This document shows positions 25,699-33,930 of a DNA stretch of 64,000 nucleotides, one piece after another. The first letter of the stretch is position 1. Each line of letters opens with the position of its first letter. The notes below the pieces were generated by a model. That model was not told the DNA's origin. It made no database searches and was given only the letters and a program-made list of their open reading frames with translations. This stretch comes from an uncultured Clostridia bacterium (lineage in GTDB: Bacteria > Bacillota > Clostridia > Oscillospirales > UBA644). Both the position numbers and the translations under genes were made by a program. The stretch covers positions 124,001 through 188,000 of the forward strand of contig CAOJUB010000001.1 in the NCBI GenBank assembly GCA_948443805.1, given 5' to 3'.

Positions 25699-27135
25699 TC
25701 AGACTTTTAACTCAGGGGAGAGATTGCTTGTATGGAAGCGGCGGATCAATGGCTCTGCGACTTCGCGGACAAATTCTTCGGTTTGGCTGACGCTTCTGCC
25801 GATATATAATTTCGGATTCAGCTCCGCGTTGATTTCTTCGATTGTTACAGGGAAGGCCTCGTCCTGTGCAATCCGTTCTGCCAGGTCGTTATCCAGTCCT
25901 TCTTTTTTGACCCGCGCCGCCGCGCTGTGGGAATGCGTCCGGAGTTTTTCGTGCAGTTCCTGCCGGTTGCCTCCGTTTTTTACGGCTTTCATCATAATGT
26001 TTTCGGTTGCCATGAAGGGAAGTTTCCGCATCACGCGGCTTTCAATCACCTTCGGGTAAACAACAAGACCCGCGGTGATATTGATATAAATATTCAAAAT
26101 GGAATCGACGGCAAGGAAAGCCTCGGCAACCGAAAGGCGCTTGTTAGCCGAGTCGTCAAGCGTTCTTTCGAACCATTGCGTTCCTGCGGTCATAGCTGGA
26201 TTGATGGCGTTGATGATCACATACCGTGCCAAAGCCGAAATCCGTTCGCTCCGCATGGGGTTTCTTTTATAGGGCATTGCCGAGGACCCGATCTGTTTTT
26301 TTTCAAACGGTTCTTCAATCTCTTCAAAGGATTGCAGCAGGCGCATATCGTTGGAAAATTTATAGGCGCTTTGGGCAATGCCGGACAAAGTAGAAAGAAA
26401 ATAGGCGTCGACTTTTCTGGAATAGGTCTGTCCGGAAACCGGAACGCAGCCGGAAAAACCCGTCAGTTCGGCAATCCGGTCTTCCAGTTTTTTTACTTTG
26501 TCTTCATCTCCGTCAAACAGTTCCATAAAGCTGGCCTGTGTTCCGGTGGTTCCTTTGGAACCGAGCAGCTTCAGTTCGCTGATCCGGTGATCGAGTTCAC
26601 GGATGTCCTGTGCAATTTCATACGCCCAGAGCGTGGCTCTTTTGCCGACAGTCGTCAACTGGGCGGGCTGAAGATGGGTGTAGGCAAGGCAGGGAAGGTC
26701 TTTGTATTCCAGGGCGAAATCCGAAAGGTTTTTCAGCACCTGCGCGGCTTTTTTCAGAACGATCTGAGACGCTTCCCGCATAATAATCACATCGGTGTTG
26801 TCTCCGACATAACAGGAAGTTGCGCCCAGATGAATAATCGGTTCTGCCGTCGGGCATTGTTTTCCGTAGGCATAGATATGCGACATGACGTCGTGCCGAA
26901 CCTGCTTTTCTCGCTCTTCGGCAACGCTGTAGTTGATATCGTCCGCATAGGTTTCCAGCTCCCTGATCTGTTCGTTGGTGATTTCCAGCCCCAGTTCTTT
27001 TTCGGCTTTCGCCAAAGCGATCCAAAGCTTTCTCCAGGTCTTGAATTTAAAATCCTCCGAAAAGAGATATTGCATTTCTTCGCTGGCATATCTTGTTGAG
27101 AGGGGCGAAATGTACCCTTTTTTTGAATATTCCAT
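25699..27135 (-). CDS. purB: Adenylosuccinate lyase
   Basis: Fumarase/aspartase superfamily enzyme acting twice in purine synthesis (SAICAR and adenylosuccinate cleavage). 478 residues with the superfamily signature [11 protein letters not shown], whose serine is the catalytic base, and the substrate-binding THLQPAQ. It heads the purB-fhs operon behind a consensus promoter. Length is typical of the clostridial form. Confidence 0.97.
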   Translation of the reverse strand: MEYSKKGYISPLSTRYASEEMQYLFSEDFKFKTWRKLWIALAKAEKELGLEITNEQIRELETYADDINYSVAEEREKQVRHDVMSHIYAYGKQCPTAEPIIHLGATSCYVGDNTDVIIMREASQIVLKKAAQVLKNLSDFALEYKDLPCLAYTHLQPAQLTTVGKRATLWAYEIAQDIRELDHRISELKLLGSKGTTGTQASFMELFDGDEDKVKKLEDRIAELTGFSGCVPVSGQTYSRKVDAYFLSTLSGIAQSAYKFSNDMRLLQSFEEIEEPFEKKQIGSSAMPYKRNPMRSERISALARYVIINAINPAMTAGTQWFERTLDDSANKRLSVAEAFLAVDSILNIYINITAGLVVYPKVIESRVMRKLPFMATENIMMKAVKNGGNRQELHEKLRTHSHSAAARVKKEGLDNDLAERIAQDEAFPVTIEEINAELNPKLYIGRSVSQTEEFVREVAEPLIRRFHTSNLSPELKV

Positions 27136-27175
27136 CTTCCTTGTTCTTCCTTCCCCGAATAATAAATATAGTTAA

Positions 27176-27204
27176 ATTATACTATATCCGGTATTTCTTG
27201 TCAA
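27176..27204 (-). promoter_or_regulatory. Promoter of purB-fhs
   Basis: On the minus strand TTGACA (27204-27199), 17-bp spacer, TATAAT (27181-27176). Confidence 0.92.
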
Positions 27205-27227
27205 CCTTTTTCACAAAACTGTAACCA

Positions 27228-27272
27228 AAAGCGGGCAGCGGCAAAAAACCGCGCCCGCTCTTTTTCTTTTTT
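27228..27272. terminator. Intrinsic terminator between the ABC operon and purB
   Basis: AGCGGGC (27230-27236) pairs with GCCCGCT (27253-27259), with an inner GCGG/CCGC stem. T-rich sequence follows on the plus strand and TTTT on the minus strand, where it ends the ABC permease transcript. Confidence 0.78.
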
Positions 27273-27294
27273 GTTTTCCGCCGGCGAAGGCGGT

Positions 27295-28341
27295 TTATTC
27301 CAGATTCAGCTTATGCTTCATGATCTGCCGGCTCCACAGGAAGCAAATCACCGTGGAGATGATCGACAGCAGCAGGGAAGGCAACAGGCTGATACAACCC
27401 GCGAAGAACAGGCTGTTCTCACGGAATGTTTCGAGCGCCGCCATGGTCGGGAACCGGAAAATCAGCTGGATGAGATAAGAGAGAACGGAATGCGCCGTGG
27501 ATACGGCAAAATACATACCGATCGAGGCCAACACCTTGTGTTTTTTTGCGATCTGGCAGCCGAGTGTAATGGCAAGATAGAGCATTAAAAGCCCGGCGGG
27601 AATGCTGATGATAATTTCTGCCAAGCCTTCCAGCGTAAGGAGCCAAAGCCCCGCCAGCTGTTCGGCCGGAACCTGAAATATCAGGCCGATGATTCCGGAA
27701 ATCAGCATTTGCAGATTAGACATGTTGACGAGGGGATTTAACCCGACGCCGCCGATGAAAATCAGGGCAACAGCCGCCATTGAAGCCAGCCCTGCAAGAA
27801 TCTGCCACAGGCTTCCGACAAGGAGTTTTGCCCACAGGTTCTGTGTGACTGTCACCGGCAGGGTGAAGGTCAGGTATCCTTCGTCGGTAAACATATTTTT
27901 ATAAAAACGGTATCCGAGCAGAATCAGGGTAATCAGCGGACAGAACATCAGGCCGAATACCATCAGGAACAGAAAGCTCATCATAACCGAGATCAGCAGG
28001 GCTTTCATTTCGGAGGATGCGGTATTTGCTGTTTTAGCTGCATAGGTAACCTGGCTCATATAATGGCTGTCGTCTTCATCATATCCGTGGGGAACAGTAT
28101 ACTCATCATCGTATTCTTCATTCCCGAAACCGTAATTTTCCGGATCGTTGGCATACCGGAAAAAATCTCTGGCTTCTTCAAAAAATTCGTCGAAACAGCC
28201 TGGATTTTCGCTTTCAATGATTCTTGCCTGAATATTGGCTATGCAGCCCCCGGCCAGTCCAAGAACCAGCACGCAGATTAATAACGGCATCAGCAGCCGG
28301 GACGTCGCTTTGAATTCATATTTGATCAGTTTTCCTAACAT
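27295..28341 (-). CDS. ABC transporter permease (ABC-2 type)
   Basis: 348 residues: an N-terminal membrane anchor (about 15-35), an extracytoplasmic acidic loop with many Asp, Glu and Tyr (about 40-105), then five hydrophobic segments. It overlaps the end of the ATPase gene by 7 bp. In the gntR-ATPase-permease layout this resembles the YtrBC-type exporters induced by cell-wall-active compounds, but the cargo is unknown. Confidence 0.8.
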   Translation of the reverse strand: MLGKLIKYEFKATSRLLMPLLICVLVLGLAGGCIANIQARIIESENPGCFDEFFEEARDFFRYANDPENYGFGNEEYDDEYTVPHGYDEDDSHYMSQVTYAAKTANTASSEMKALLISVMMSFLFLMVFGLMFCPLITLILLGYRFYKNMFTDEGYLTFTLPVTVTQNLWAKLLVGSLWQILAGLASMAAVALIFIGGVGLNPLVNMSNLQMLISGIIGLIFQVPAEQLAGLWLLTLEGLAEIIISIPAGLLMLYLAITLGCQIAKKHKVLASIGMYFAVSTAHSVLSYLIQLIFRFPTMAALETFRENSLFFAGCISLLPSLLLSIISTVICFLWSRQIMKHKLNLE

Positions 28342-29033
28342 CTGAATACCTCCCTGAACAGCTGATCGACCGTCTTTCCTTCTTTATTCCGCAGTTCTTC
28401 GGCGGAGCCCTGAAGAAAGACCTGGCCGTTGTGAATAAAATAAAAATCGTCGAGGATATTTTCTATGTCGGAAATCAGGTGCGTCGAGATCAGTACCGAA
28501 GAATCCGGATTGTAATTCGAAATAATGGTATTCAGGATATAATCTCTCGTTGCCGGATCAACGCCGCCGATCGGTTCGTCAAGAAGATACAGCCTCGCCC
28601 GCCGGGACATGACCAGAACCAGCTGTACTTTTTCTTTGGTTCCTTTGGAGAGGGTTCTCAGTTTCAGCCCCGTGTCCACATGCAGCGCACGGAGCATATC
28701 GACAGCTTTGTTCCGGTCGAAATCACTGTAGAAATCAGCAAATAGGTCAAGAATATCCCGTACCTTCATCCAGGAATACAAATAGGTCCTTTCCGGCAGA
28801 TAGGAGATATCCATTTTTGTTTTTTCTGACGGCGGGTTTCCGCCGATGAGAATTTCTCCGCCGTCTTTACGGAGAAGCCCGGCGGCCAGTTTGATCAGCG
28901 TCGTTTTTCCGCTTCCGTTTGTTCCCAGCAGCCCGACGATCCGCCCTTCGGGTACGGCAAAATTCAGCCCGTTGAGCGCGATAAACGATCCGTATTTTTT
29001 TACCAGTCCCCGGCATTCCAGTATATTAGCCAT
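28335..29033 (-). CDS. ABC transporter ATP-binding protein
   Basis: 232-residue nucleotide-binding subunit. Walker A is GTNGSGKTTL near residue 36, the signature region reads LSKGTKEKVQLVL (a YtrB-like variant of LSGGQ), Walker B is LYLLDEPIGGVD and the switch histidine lies in STHL. Partner of the downstream permease. It starts 23 bp after the gntR gene. Confidence 0.93.
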   Translation of the reverse strand: MANILECRGLVKKYGSFIALNGLNFAVPEGRIVGLLGTNGSGKTTLIKLAAGLLRKDGGEILIGGNPPSEKTKMDISYLPERTYLYSWMKVRDILDLFADFYSDFDRNKAVDMLRALHVDTGLKLRTLSKGTKEKVQLVLVMSRRARLYLLDEPIGGVDPATRDYILNTIISNYNPDSSVLISTHLISDIENILDDFYFIHNGQVFLQGSAEELRNKEGKTVDQLFREVFRC

Positions 29034-29056
29034 AAATGTGACCGTTCCTTTCCTGA

Positions 29057-29464
29057 TTAATCTGTTTTGCGGTCAGTCGCCGCATTTTGTTCCTTTTCTG
29101 CGGATTCGGTTGACAGATTGCGGATGATCGCCGCCATTTCTTCATGGCCGTAACCCAGTTTCCGCATATTGTTGGTGTAACTCTCGGTAAAATTCTTTGC
29201 CATCGCTTCTTTTGCTCTTTCAATGGCTTCCCTGTCGGTGGTGACAAACCTTCCAGCCGTCCGCTGGGCGGAAATCAGTCCGTAGGTCTCCATTTCCGAA
29301 AGCGCTTTCTGCATGGTGTTCGGGTTTACGGCTGCTTCCAGCGCCAGATCCCGTACCGAGGGGATTTTCTGCCCCATTTCATATTTTCCGCTGAGGATAT
29401 CCATTAAAATATATTCCATGATTTGCAGGTAGATCGCTTTTCCGTCAGCAAATTTCCATGCCAA
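29057..29464 (-). CDS. GntR family regulator (YtrA subfamily)
   Basis: 135-residue winged-helix repressor. A TTG start at 29464 is chosen because GGAGG sits 6 bp before it and the protein then begins (M)AWKF, as YtrA proteins do; the upstream ATG at 29482 overlaps the ribosome site. The HTH is seen in SVRDLALEAAVNPNTMQKAL, and the YtrA class has only a short C-terminal dimer domain. It heads the operon with the ABC genes, so it probably represses its own promoter until an inducer is present. Confidence 0.9.
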   Translation of the reverse strand: MAWKFADGKAIYLQIMEYILMDILSGKYEMGQKIPSVRDLALEAAVNPNTMQKALSEMETYGLISAQRTAGRFVTTDREAIERAKEAMAKNFTESYTNNMRKLGYGHEEMAAIIRNLSTESAEKEQNAATDRKTD

Positions 29465-29481
29465 GCCAAGTCCTCCTTCCA

Positions 29482-29530
29482 TGTGTTATTACTATAATAT
29501 AATTATACACAATATTTTTTATTTTGTCAA
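29482..29530 (-). promoter_or_regulatory. Promoter and candidate YtrA-type operator
   Basis: On the minus strand TTGACA (29530-29525), 17-bp spacer, TATAAT (29507-29502). The imperfect inverted repeat with ends TGTGT and ACACA (29482-29511) covers the -10 and the start point, as expected for autorepression by the GntR protein. Confidence 0.82.
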
Positions 29531-29646
29531 GAGATGAATGAAAAAAACATTGATTTTTTTGTCAATTTTTGTAAAACGGCGGAGCCGGATTTTTCTTTGG
29601 TGCAGAAGGATGTCGGTTTCTGACGATATCAAAAAAATATTTGGTA

Positions 29647-29675
29647 TTGACTTTTTTTTAAGAATATGATATACT
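29647..29675 (+). promoter_or_regulatory. Promoter of the first cohesin-like gene
   Basis: TTGACT (29647-29652), 17-bp spacer, TATACT (29670-29675). The leader is about 50 nt and ends in AAAGGAGG. Confidence 0.88.
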
Positions 29676-29734
29676 TTTGTAAAGAAGTTCCCTTGCGGGA
29701 TGGTTCATTTTACAAGTAAAAGGAGGAAAAAAAA

Positions 29735-30262
29735 ATGAAAAAAGCACTTACTTTTGTAGTTGCTCTTGCCATGCTGTTGAGCCTGTGCGTTGCCGGCACT
29801 TTTGCCGAAGGTGAAAACAAGTTCGTTCTTACCAGAGTTGCCGATGCTGATGTGTGCGGACGGATTAATGTTGAAATTGCTGTTCAGACCGCAGGCCTTG
29901 TTGCTCTTGCCGGCCAGATCAATTTCGACAAAGACGCAGTTGAATTTGTTTCGTTCACCGCTGCTAAAGACTTTACCACGGTTGTAGGCCCGCAGTCGGC
30001 CGACGCTGCCAATGAGATGGGCGCTGTTGCCTTCTCTGCAGACGCTTCTACCGCTGACGCCGACCTTACCGGTCTGGTTAAAATCGGTACCGCTGTTTTC
30101 GTGCTGAAGGCTGACGCTGCTGAAGTTACTTTCTCCGGCAAAGCTGATTCTGCCTGTGACAAAAATCTGAACGATGTTGCTGTTGATGAACTGGCGGCAA
30201 CGGCGATTGATGCTGCTCCGATGCATGACTGGGCTGACGCTACCTGTACCGCTCCGAAGACT
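29735..30262 (+). repeat. Copy 1 of a ~525-bp duplicated coding block
   Basis: This segment and 31730-32257 are nearly identical at DNA level, encoding signal peptide plus cohesin-like domain. They differ mainly around codons 37-43 and a few later sites. This indicates recent duplication or gene conversion. Confidence 0.85.
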
Positions 30263-31075
30263 TGTCATGTTTGCGGCGCTGCCGTAGGTGAAGCTCTTGG
30301 CCATACGCCCGGTGCAGAAGCTACTTGTACGGCGGCTCAGGTTTGTACCGTTTGTAATGCAGAACTGGCTTCTCAGCTTGCCCATGATTTCAAAGACGGC
30401 AAATGTACCGTTTGCGGCGCTGCTGATCCTGATTTTGTAGCTCCGGGAAATCCTGACGGTCCGAAACCTGACGATACGCAGAAACCCGATGATCCGCAGA
30501 ATCCTGTCGGTGATCCGGGGCAGAAAGGGGAAGAATCGGTAACCGGAAGCGTGGATATCGGTACAAAACCGGTTGTCAACCAGGTCCTTGAGGATGTGAA
30601 AGTCGAAATCGCAGAAAACGTATTCCCCGAAGATACGAAACTGGTTGTGGAAAAAATCGTAGCCGGCGAACGGTATGAAGCGGTTCAGAAAGTTTTTGAA
30701 AAAACTTTTGAGAAAGCGCCCGAAAAAATATCCAAATTTGTTCCGTATGATATTTCCGCGATAAAAAATAATGTAAAGGTTCAGCCGAACGGAGAAGTTA
30801 CCGTGACCTTTGATATTCCGGAGAATTTTGACCCGGCCAGAACGGCGGTTTATTATATTTCGGATGACGGAAAAGTAGAGAAGATCGCTTCGACTGTCGA
30901 TGCGGCTTCCCGCAAGATTACGGCAACGCTCACCCATTTCAGTACCTATGTTGTGGCAGAAACCGAAACGGCGAAAAAGGAAGTTCCCGATACTTCGTCT
31001 GCCGACGGGCTTGCCTTTGCCGGTTTGCTTTCGGTTTTGGCTGCGGCGGCTGTTGTCATGAAGAAAAAGTTCTGA
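29735..31075 (+). CDS. Cohesin-like surface protein with Cys-pair repeats and C-terminal anchor
   Basis: 446 residues. Signal peptide 1-24 (cut after TFA); a cohesin-like beta domain, about 30-160 (VEIAVQTAGLVALAGQINFD); repeats of the form C-x5-C-xxC-G near 170-230, as in many clostridial surface proteins; a Pro/Asp-rich linker (235-265); a second beta domain with FSTYVVAE at its end (about 275-405); then VPDTS, a hydrophobic segment and KKKF. The tail resembles a sortase-type or membrane anchor, but the motif is not canonical LPxTG. AAAGGAGG upstream and the codon bias suggest strong expression. Its first 180 residues are nearly identical to the next gene. Confidence 0.78.
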   Translation: MKKALTFVVALAMLLSLCVAGTFAEGENKFVLTRVADADVCGRINVEIAVQTAGLVALAGQINFDKDAVEFVSFTAAKDFTTVVGPQSADAANEMGAVAFSADASTADADLTGLVKIGTAVFVLKADAAEVTFSGKADSACDKNLNDVAVDELAATAIDAAPMHDWADATCTAPKTCHVCGAAVGEALGHTPGAEATCTAAQVCTVCNAELASQLAHDFKDGKCTVCGAADPDFVAPGNPDGPKPDDTQKPDDPQNPVGDPGQKGEESVTGSVDIGTKPVVNQVLEDVKVEIAENVFPEDTKLVVEKIVAGERYEAVQKVFEKTFEKAPEKISKFVPYDISAIKNNVKVQPNGEVTVTFDIPENFDPARTAVYYISDDGKVEKIASTVDAASRKITATLTHFSTYVVAETETAKKEVPDTSSADGLAFAGLLSVLAAAAVVMKKKF

Positions 31076-31580
31076 ACGGTTCTATACTATTATATAAGTG
31101 AGAACACGGCAAACTGCTTTTTCTGAAAAAGGCGGTTCGGTTTGTCTTCCGGCCATGCCTCTGCACAACAGTTGTTGTGGCGGACCGGGGAATCGTACCG
31201 TAGAAAACGGCAGCTTGTAAAAAAAATCAGGCCGGAGAAGGGTCAATTTTGTATTTGCCGCTTTCCGGCCTGAATATCCGTTTCCGATTCTTTTTTCCCG
31301 GTTTCGGCCGGCCGGCTGCCGCAGGAAACCAAACGGGCGCTGCCGAACTCCCTATGTTTCCGGTTTTCTCGTCCGCTGGCTGTGGGCAGTCGTTTGTTTT
31401 TTGGGGAAATAAGACGGTCGGCGGTAAATTTTTCTTTTTCTGCGGTGTTTTTTTGCAAAAGCACAGAAAATTGGAAAAAACGGAAAATATTATTGGAAAA
31501 AGCCTGTTCTTATCGATGATGTTTCAATTATTTATGATAAATGTAACAATTAATACGCAATTTTTTTGATTGTTAGCGTA
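31076..31580. other. Intergenic region between the cohesin-like paralogues
   Basis: The 654-bp gap holds a weak hairpin after the first gene (31112-31137, no good T-tract), a small palindrome CACAAC-AGTT-GTTGTG (31163-31178), the minus-strand terminator at 31218-31273 and the promoter of the second gene. No convincing protein-coding frame is seen. Confidence 0.5.
31218..31273 (-). terminator. Orphan minus-strand intrinsic terminator
   Basis: TCAGGCCGGA (31227-31236) pairs with TCCGGCCTGA (31264-31273). On the minus strand it is followed by eight T. No minus-strand gene lies upstream of it, so it may end an antisense or small RNA. Confidence 0.65.
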
Positions 31581-31609
31581 TTGACTTTTCTATGGGCTTA
31601 TGCTATAAT
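31581..31609 (+). promoter_or_regulatory. Promoter of the second cohesin-like gene
   Basis: TTGACT (31581-31586), 17-bp spacer, extended TGC-TATAAT (31604-31609). An inverted repeat AATACGC/GCGTATT (31552-31582) reaches into the -35 element. Confidence 0.9.
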
Positions 31610-31729
31610 TGACGTGTGGTCAGAGCCCCGCTTTGTAGCCGGATTGGTTTTCTGCCCTTTTTATTTCGGGTTTTCTGCGGTGTGCATGCCGCTTAAAATC
31701 ATAAACAAAAACTTCTAGGAGGAAAAAAA

Positions 31730-32257
31730 ATGAAAAAAGCACTTACTTTTGTAGTTGCTCTTGCAATGCTGTTGAGCCTGTGCGTAGTAGGCACTTTTGC
31801 CGAAGGCGAAAACGCATTTGTTCTCACCAGAGTTGCCAATGTTGAAGATGACGCTCTGATTAATGTTGAAATTGCTGTTCAGACCGCAGGCCTTGTTGCT
31901 CTTGCCGGCCAGATCAATTTCGACAAAGACGCAGTTGAATTTGTTTCGTTCACCGCTGCTAAAGACTTTACCACGGTTGTAGGTCCGCAGTCTGCTGACG
32001 CTGCTAACGAGATGGGCGCTGTTGCCTTCTCTGCAGACGCTTCTACTGCTGAAAACAACCTTGCCGGTCTGGTTAAAATCGGTACCGCTGTTTTCAAGCT
32101 GAAGGCTGACGCTGCTGAAGTTACTTTCTCCGGCAAAGCTGATTCTGCTTGCGACAAAGATCTGAACGACGTTGTTGTTGATGAATTGGCGGCAACGGCG
32201 ATCGATGCTGCTCCGATGCATGACTGGGCTGACGCTACCTGTACCGCTCCGAAGACC
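31730..32257 (+). repeat. Copy 2 of the ~525-bp duplicated coding block
   Basis: Partner of 29735-30262; see that entry. The upstream regions of the two genes are not alike beyond the promoter boxes, so the duplication covers coding sequence only. Confidence 0.85.
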
Positions 32258-32629
32258 TGTAAGCTCTGCGGCGCTACCGAAGGCGAAGCGAACGGCCATG
32301 ATTTTGCTGACGCTACCTGCACTGCTCCGAAGACCTGTAAGGTTTGCGGCGCTACCGAAGGCGAAGCTGCTGCTCATGATTTTAAAGACGGCAAATGTAC
32401 CGTTTGCGGCGCTGCTGATCCCAATTATGTAGCTCCGAAACCTGAAGATCAGAAACCTGCTGAAGATCAGAAACCTGTTGACAATCAGAAACCTGCTGAG
32501 AAACCGGCAGATAAACCTGTTGATGCCGATAAGAAAAACCCGAATACTTCTGCTGCAGACGTATTCGCATTCGCAGGACTTGCTTCTGTTCTGGCAGCTG
32601 CTGCTGTTGTAGCGAAGAAAAAGTTCTAA
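31730..32629 (+). CDS. Cohesin-like surface protein (paralogue 2)
   Basis: 299 residues: the same signal peptide and cohesin-like domain as the gene before it, two full Cys-pair repeats of the type HDxADATCTAPKTC-CG-EGEA and one short one (about 165-225), then a Pro/Lys/Asp-rich spacer with QKPAEDQKPVDNQKP-like repeats, NPNTS, a hydrophobic stretch and KKKF. It lacks the second beta domain. AGGAGG lies 9 bp before the ATG. Probably a cell-surface protein held by its C-terminus; binding to dockerin-like partners is possible but unproven. Confidence 0.78.
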   Translation: MKKALTFVVALAMLLSLCVVGTFAEGENAFVLTRVANVEDDALINVEIAVQTAGLVALAGQINFDKDAVEFVSFTAAKDFTTVVGPQSADAANEMGAVAFSADASTAENNLAGLVKIGTAVFKLKADAAEVTFSGKADSACDKDLNDVVVDELAATAIDAAPMHDWADATCTAPKTCKLCGATEGEANGHDFADATCTAPKTCKVCGATEGEAAAHDFKDGKCTVCGAADPNYVAPKPEDQKPAEDQKPVDNQKPAEKPADKPVDADKKNPNTSAADVFAFAGLASVLAAAAVVAKKKF

Positions 32630-32678
32630 GAGCATAAGGTTCTGAAAAGAGCTTACTGAATTTGATTCAGATAAACAG

Positions 32679-32711
32679 AAAGGCGGTTCGTATGAACCGC
32701 CTTTTGTTTTT
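32679..32711 (+). terminator. Intrinsic terminator after paralogue 2
   Basis: AAAGGCGGTTC (32679-32689) pairs with GAACCGCCTTT (32694-32704), followed by TGTTTTTTT. Confidence 0.92.
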
Positions 32712-32737
32712 TTCTCTTTGTTTTCGGTATAGAAGGC

Positions 32738-32766
32738 TTGACTTCCGGCCAAAAATCTGATATAAT
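32738..32766 (+). promoter_or_regulatory. Promoter of the third cohesin-like gene
   Basis: TTGACT (32738-32743), 17-bp spacer, TATAAT (32761-32766). Confidence 0.9.
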
Positions 32767-32862
32767 ATCCCTGTGATTCAGTCCGCAGCGGAAAGGAGTT
32801 TTGTTTTCGCCGCTGGAACCGGAAGGGCTCACGGTGAACTCAGGAAAGGAATGTTTGATGAT

Positions 32863-33507
32863 ATGAAAAAAATTGCTTTTTTTCTGGCCGCGGTTCTGAT
32901 GGTTTCTCTGCTGTGTCCTTTTGCGGTTTCTGCCGAACAGCAGACGGAGGGACTGGTTCCTTCGTATATCGTTTCCTCGGAGGACGGCACACAGGGCGAT
33001 AAAGTTACGGTCAAGATTGGAATCCGCAACAATCCCGGCGTTATTGCGCTGGAATGTCTGATTTTTTTTGATGAAGAAGCGCTGGAGCTGGTCTCGGTCA
33101 AAGATACCAAACTGCTCAATGAATGGGTGGAACCTGCCGCAGAAAAAACTTCTCCTTACGCCCTGTTCTGGGTGGATGCGCTGACTACCGAAAACAACGA
33201 GGCCAACGGCGTAATTGCGGAATTGGTGTTTAAAGTGAAAAAGGACGCGCATGCCGGCCAGACAGAGATTCGCGTAGAACCGTATGATGCCTGCGCCGCC
33301 GACGGTATGGATTTGTATGATGTGGCTTTTGAAGAAGGTTCGGCCATGCTGAATATCACCCCGCGCAGCACCTTTGCGCTTTCTTCTACGGCGATTGTTA
33401 TTTTGTGTTCAGTTATTGCCGTTGTGGTTTGTCTGGCGCTGGTGATTGCCGTGGTTTTCCTTCAGAAAAAGAAAAAGAAGGCTTCGGCCGCCGAAGGGAA
33501 AGAATAA
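32863..33507 (+). CDS. Membrane-anchored cohesin-domain protein
   Basis: 214 residues from the ATG at 32863, with AGGAAAGGA 12 bp upstream; an ATG at 32851 is in frame but abuts the ribosome site. Signal peptide 1-25 (cut after VSA), one cohesin-like domain (about 35-165: KVTVKIGIRNNPGVIALECL, then FWVDALTTENNEANGVIAEL), and a C-terminal membrane helix (about 175-200) ending in KKKKK. Unlike its two neighbours it has no Cys repeats and no P-N/D-T-S motif, so it is an ordinary single-pass anchor with the cohesin domain outside. Divergent in sequence from the duplicated pair. Confidence 0.8.
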   Translation: MKKIAFFLAAVLMVSLLCPFAVSAEQQTEGLVPSYIVSSEDGTQGDKVTVKIGIRNNPGVIALECLIFFDEEALELVSVKDTKLLNEWVEPAAEKTSPYALFWVDALTTENNEANGVIAELVFKVKKDAHAGQTEIRVEPYDACAADGMDLYDVAFEEGSAMLNITPRSTFALSSTAIVILCSVIAVVVCLALVIAVVFLQKKKKKASAAEGKE

Positions 33508-33599
33508 TGCCTGCAGAGCCAAAGGGCGGAGATTCCTTTTGTTTACAATTTTTTAGCTTTTTATTTATTTCTTTTTCAAAAAATGATGGTATACTGTTG

Positions 33600-33847
33600 A
33601 TAAAATAGAAAATGGCTGTGACGAAGACAGTAGGAAAAATCATGAAAGCCAAAGCGAGCCGGGGAGGGTGAAAGCCCGGCGGCAAGTAGTCTTTTCCGAA
33701 AATCACTTCCGAGCTGCGGAGCCGAAATTTTTGGTAGGTCCCGACGGTTTCTCCCCGTAAAAAGAGAGGTATGTGACGGCATACTTTTTAATAGGTGGTT
33801 TGCAGACATCGCTCTGTCCTGTTAAAAACGGGACAGAGTTTTTTTGT
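33600..33847 (+). ncRNA. T-box leader (isoleucine specificity)
   Basis: Fills most of the 422-bp gap before ileS. Stem I has the distal GCGAGCC and GGGTGAAAGCCC elements (33654-33678), then a specifier loop in which ATC (Ile) is followed by A in GAAAATCACTTCCGAG (33698-33713). The T-box core AGGTGGTTTGC is at 33793-33803; its TGGT would pair with an ACCA 3' end. The terminator is a 12-bp stem (33812-33823 with 33827-33838) plus a T-run. Uncharged tRNA-Ile should favour the antiterminator and raise ileS transcription. TATACT at 33590 (with TGG before it) is a likely -10. Confidence 0.88.
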
Positions 33848-33930
33848 TTATTCCCCGGGAAAACCGGCTGTTTTTTTCGGATTTTCTCTTTTATTGTATG
33901 AAAAGATTTTATGAGAAAGGGTTGATTCTA

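Noticed and set aside
25927-27099. 390-codon open frame antisense to purB
   Set aside because: purB on the other strand has full family motifs; this frame has none.
31249-31569. Possible 106-codon gene between the cohesin-like paralogues
   Set aside because: It starts within the terminator stem, has no ribosome site, and its translation is a Phe-rich low-quality string.
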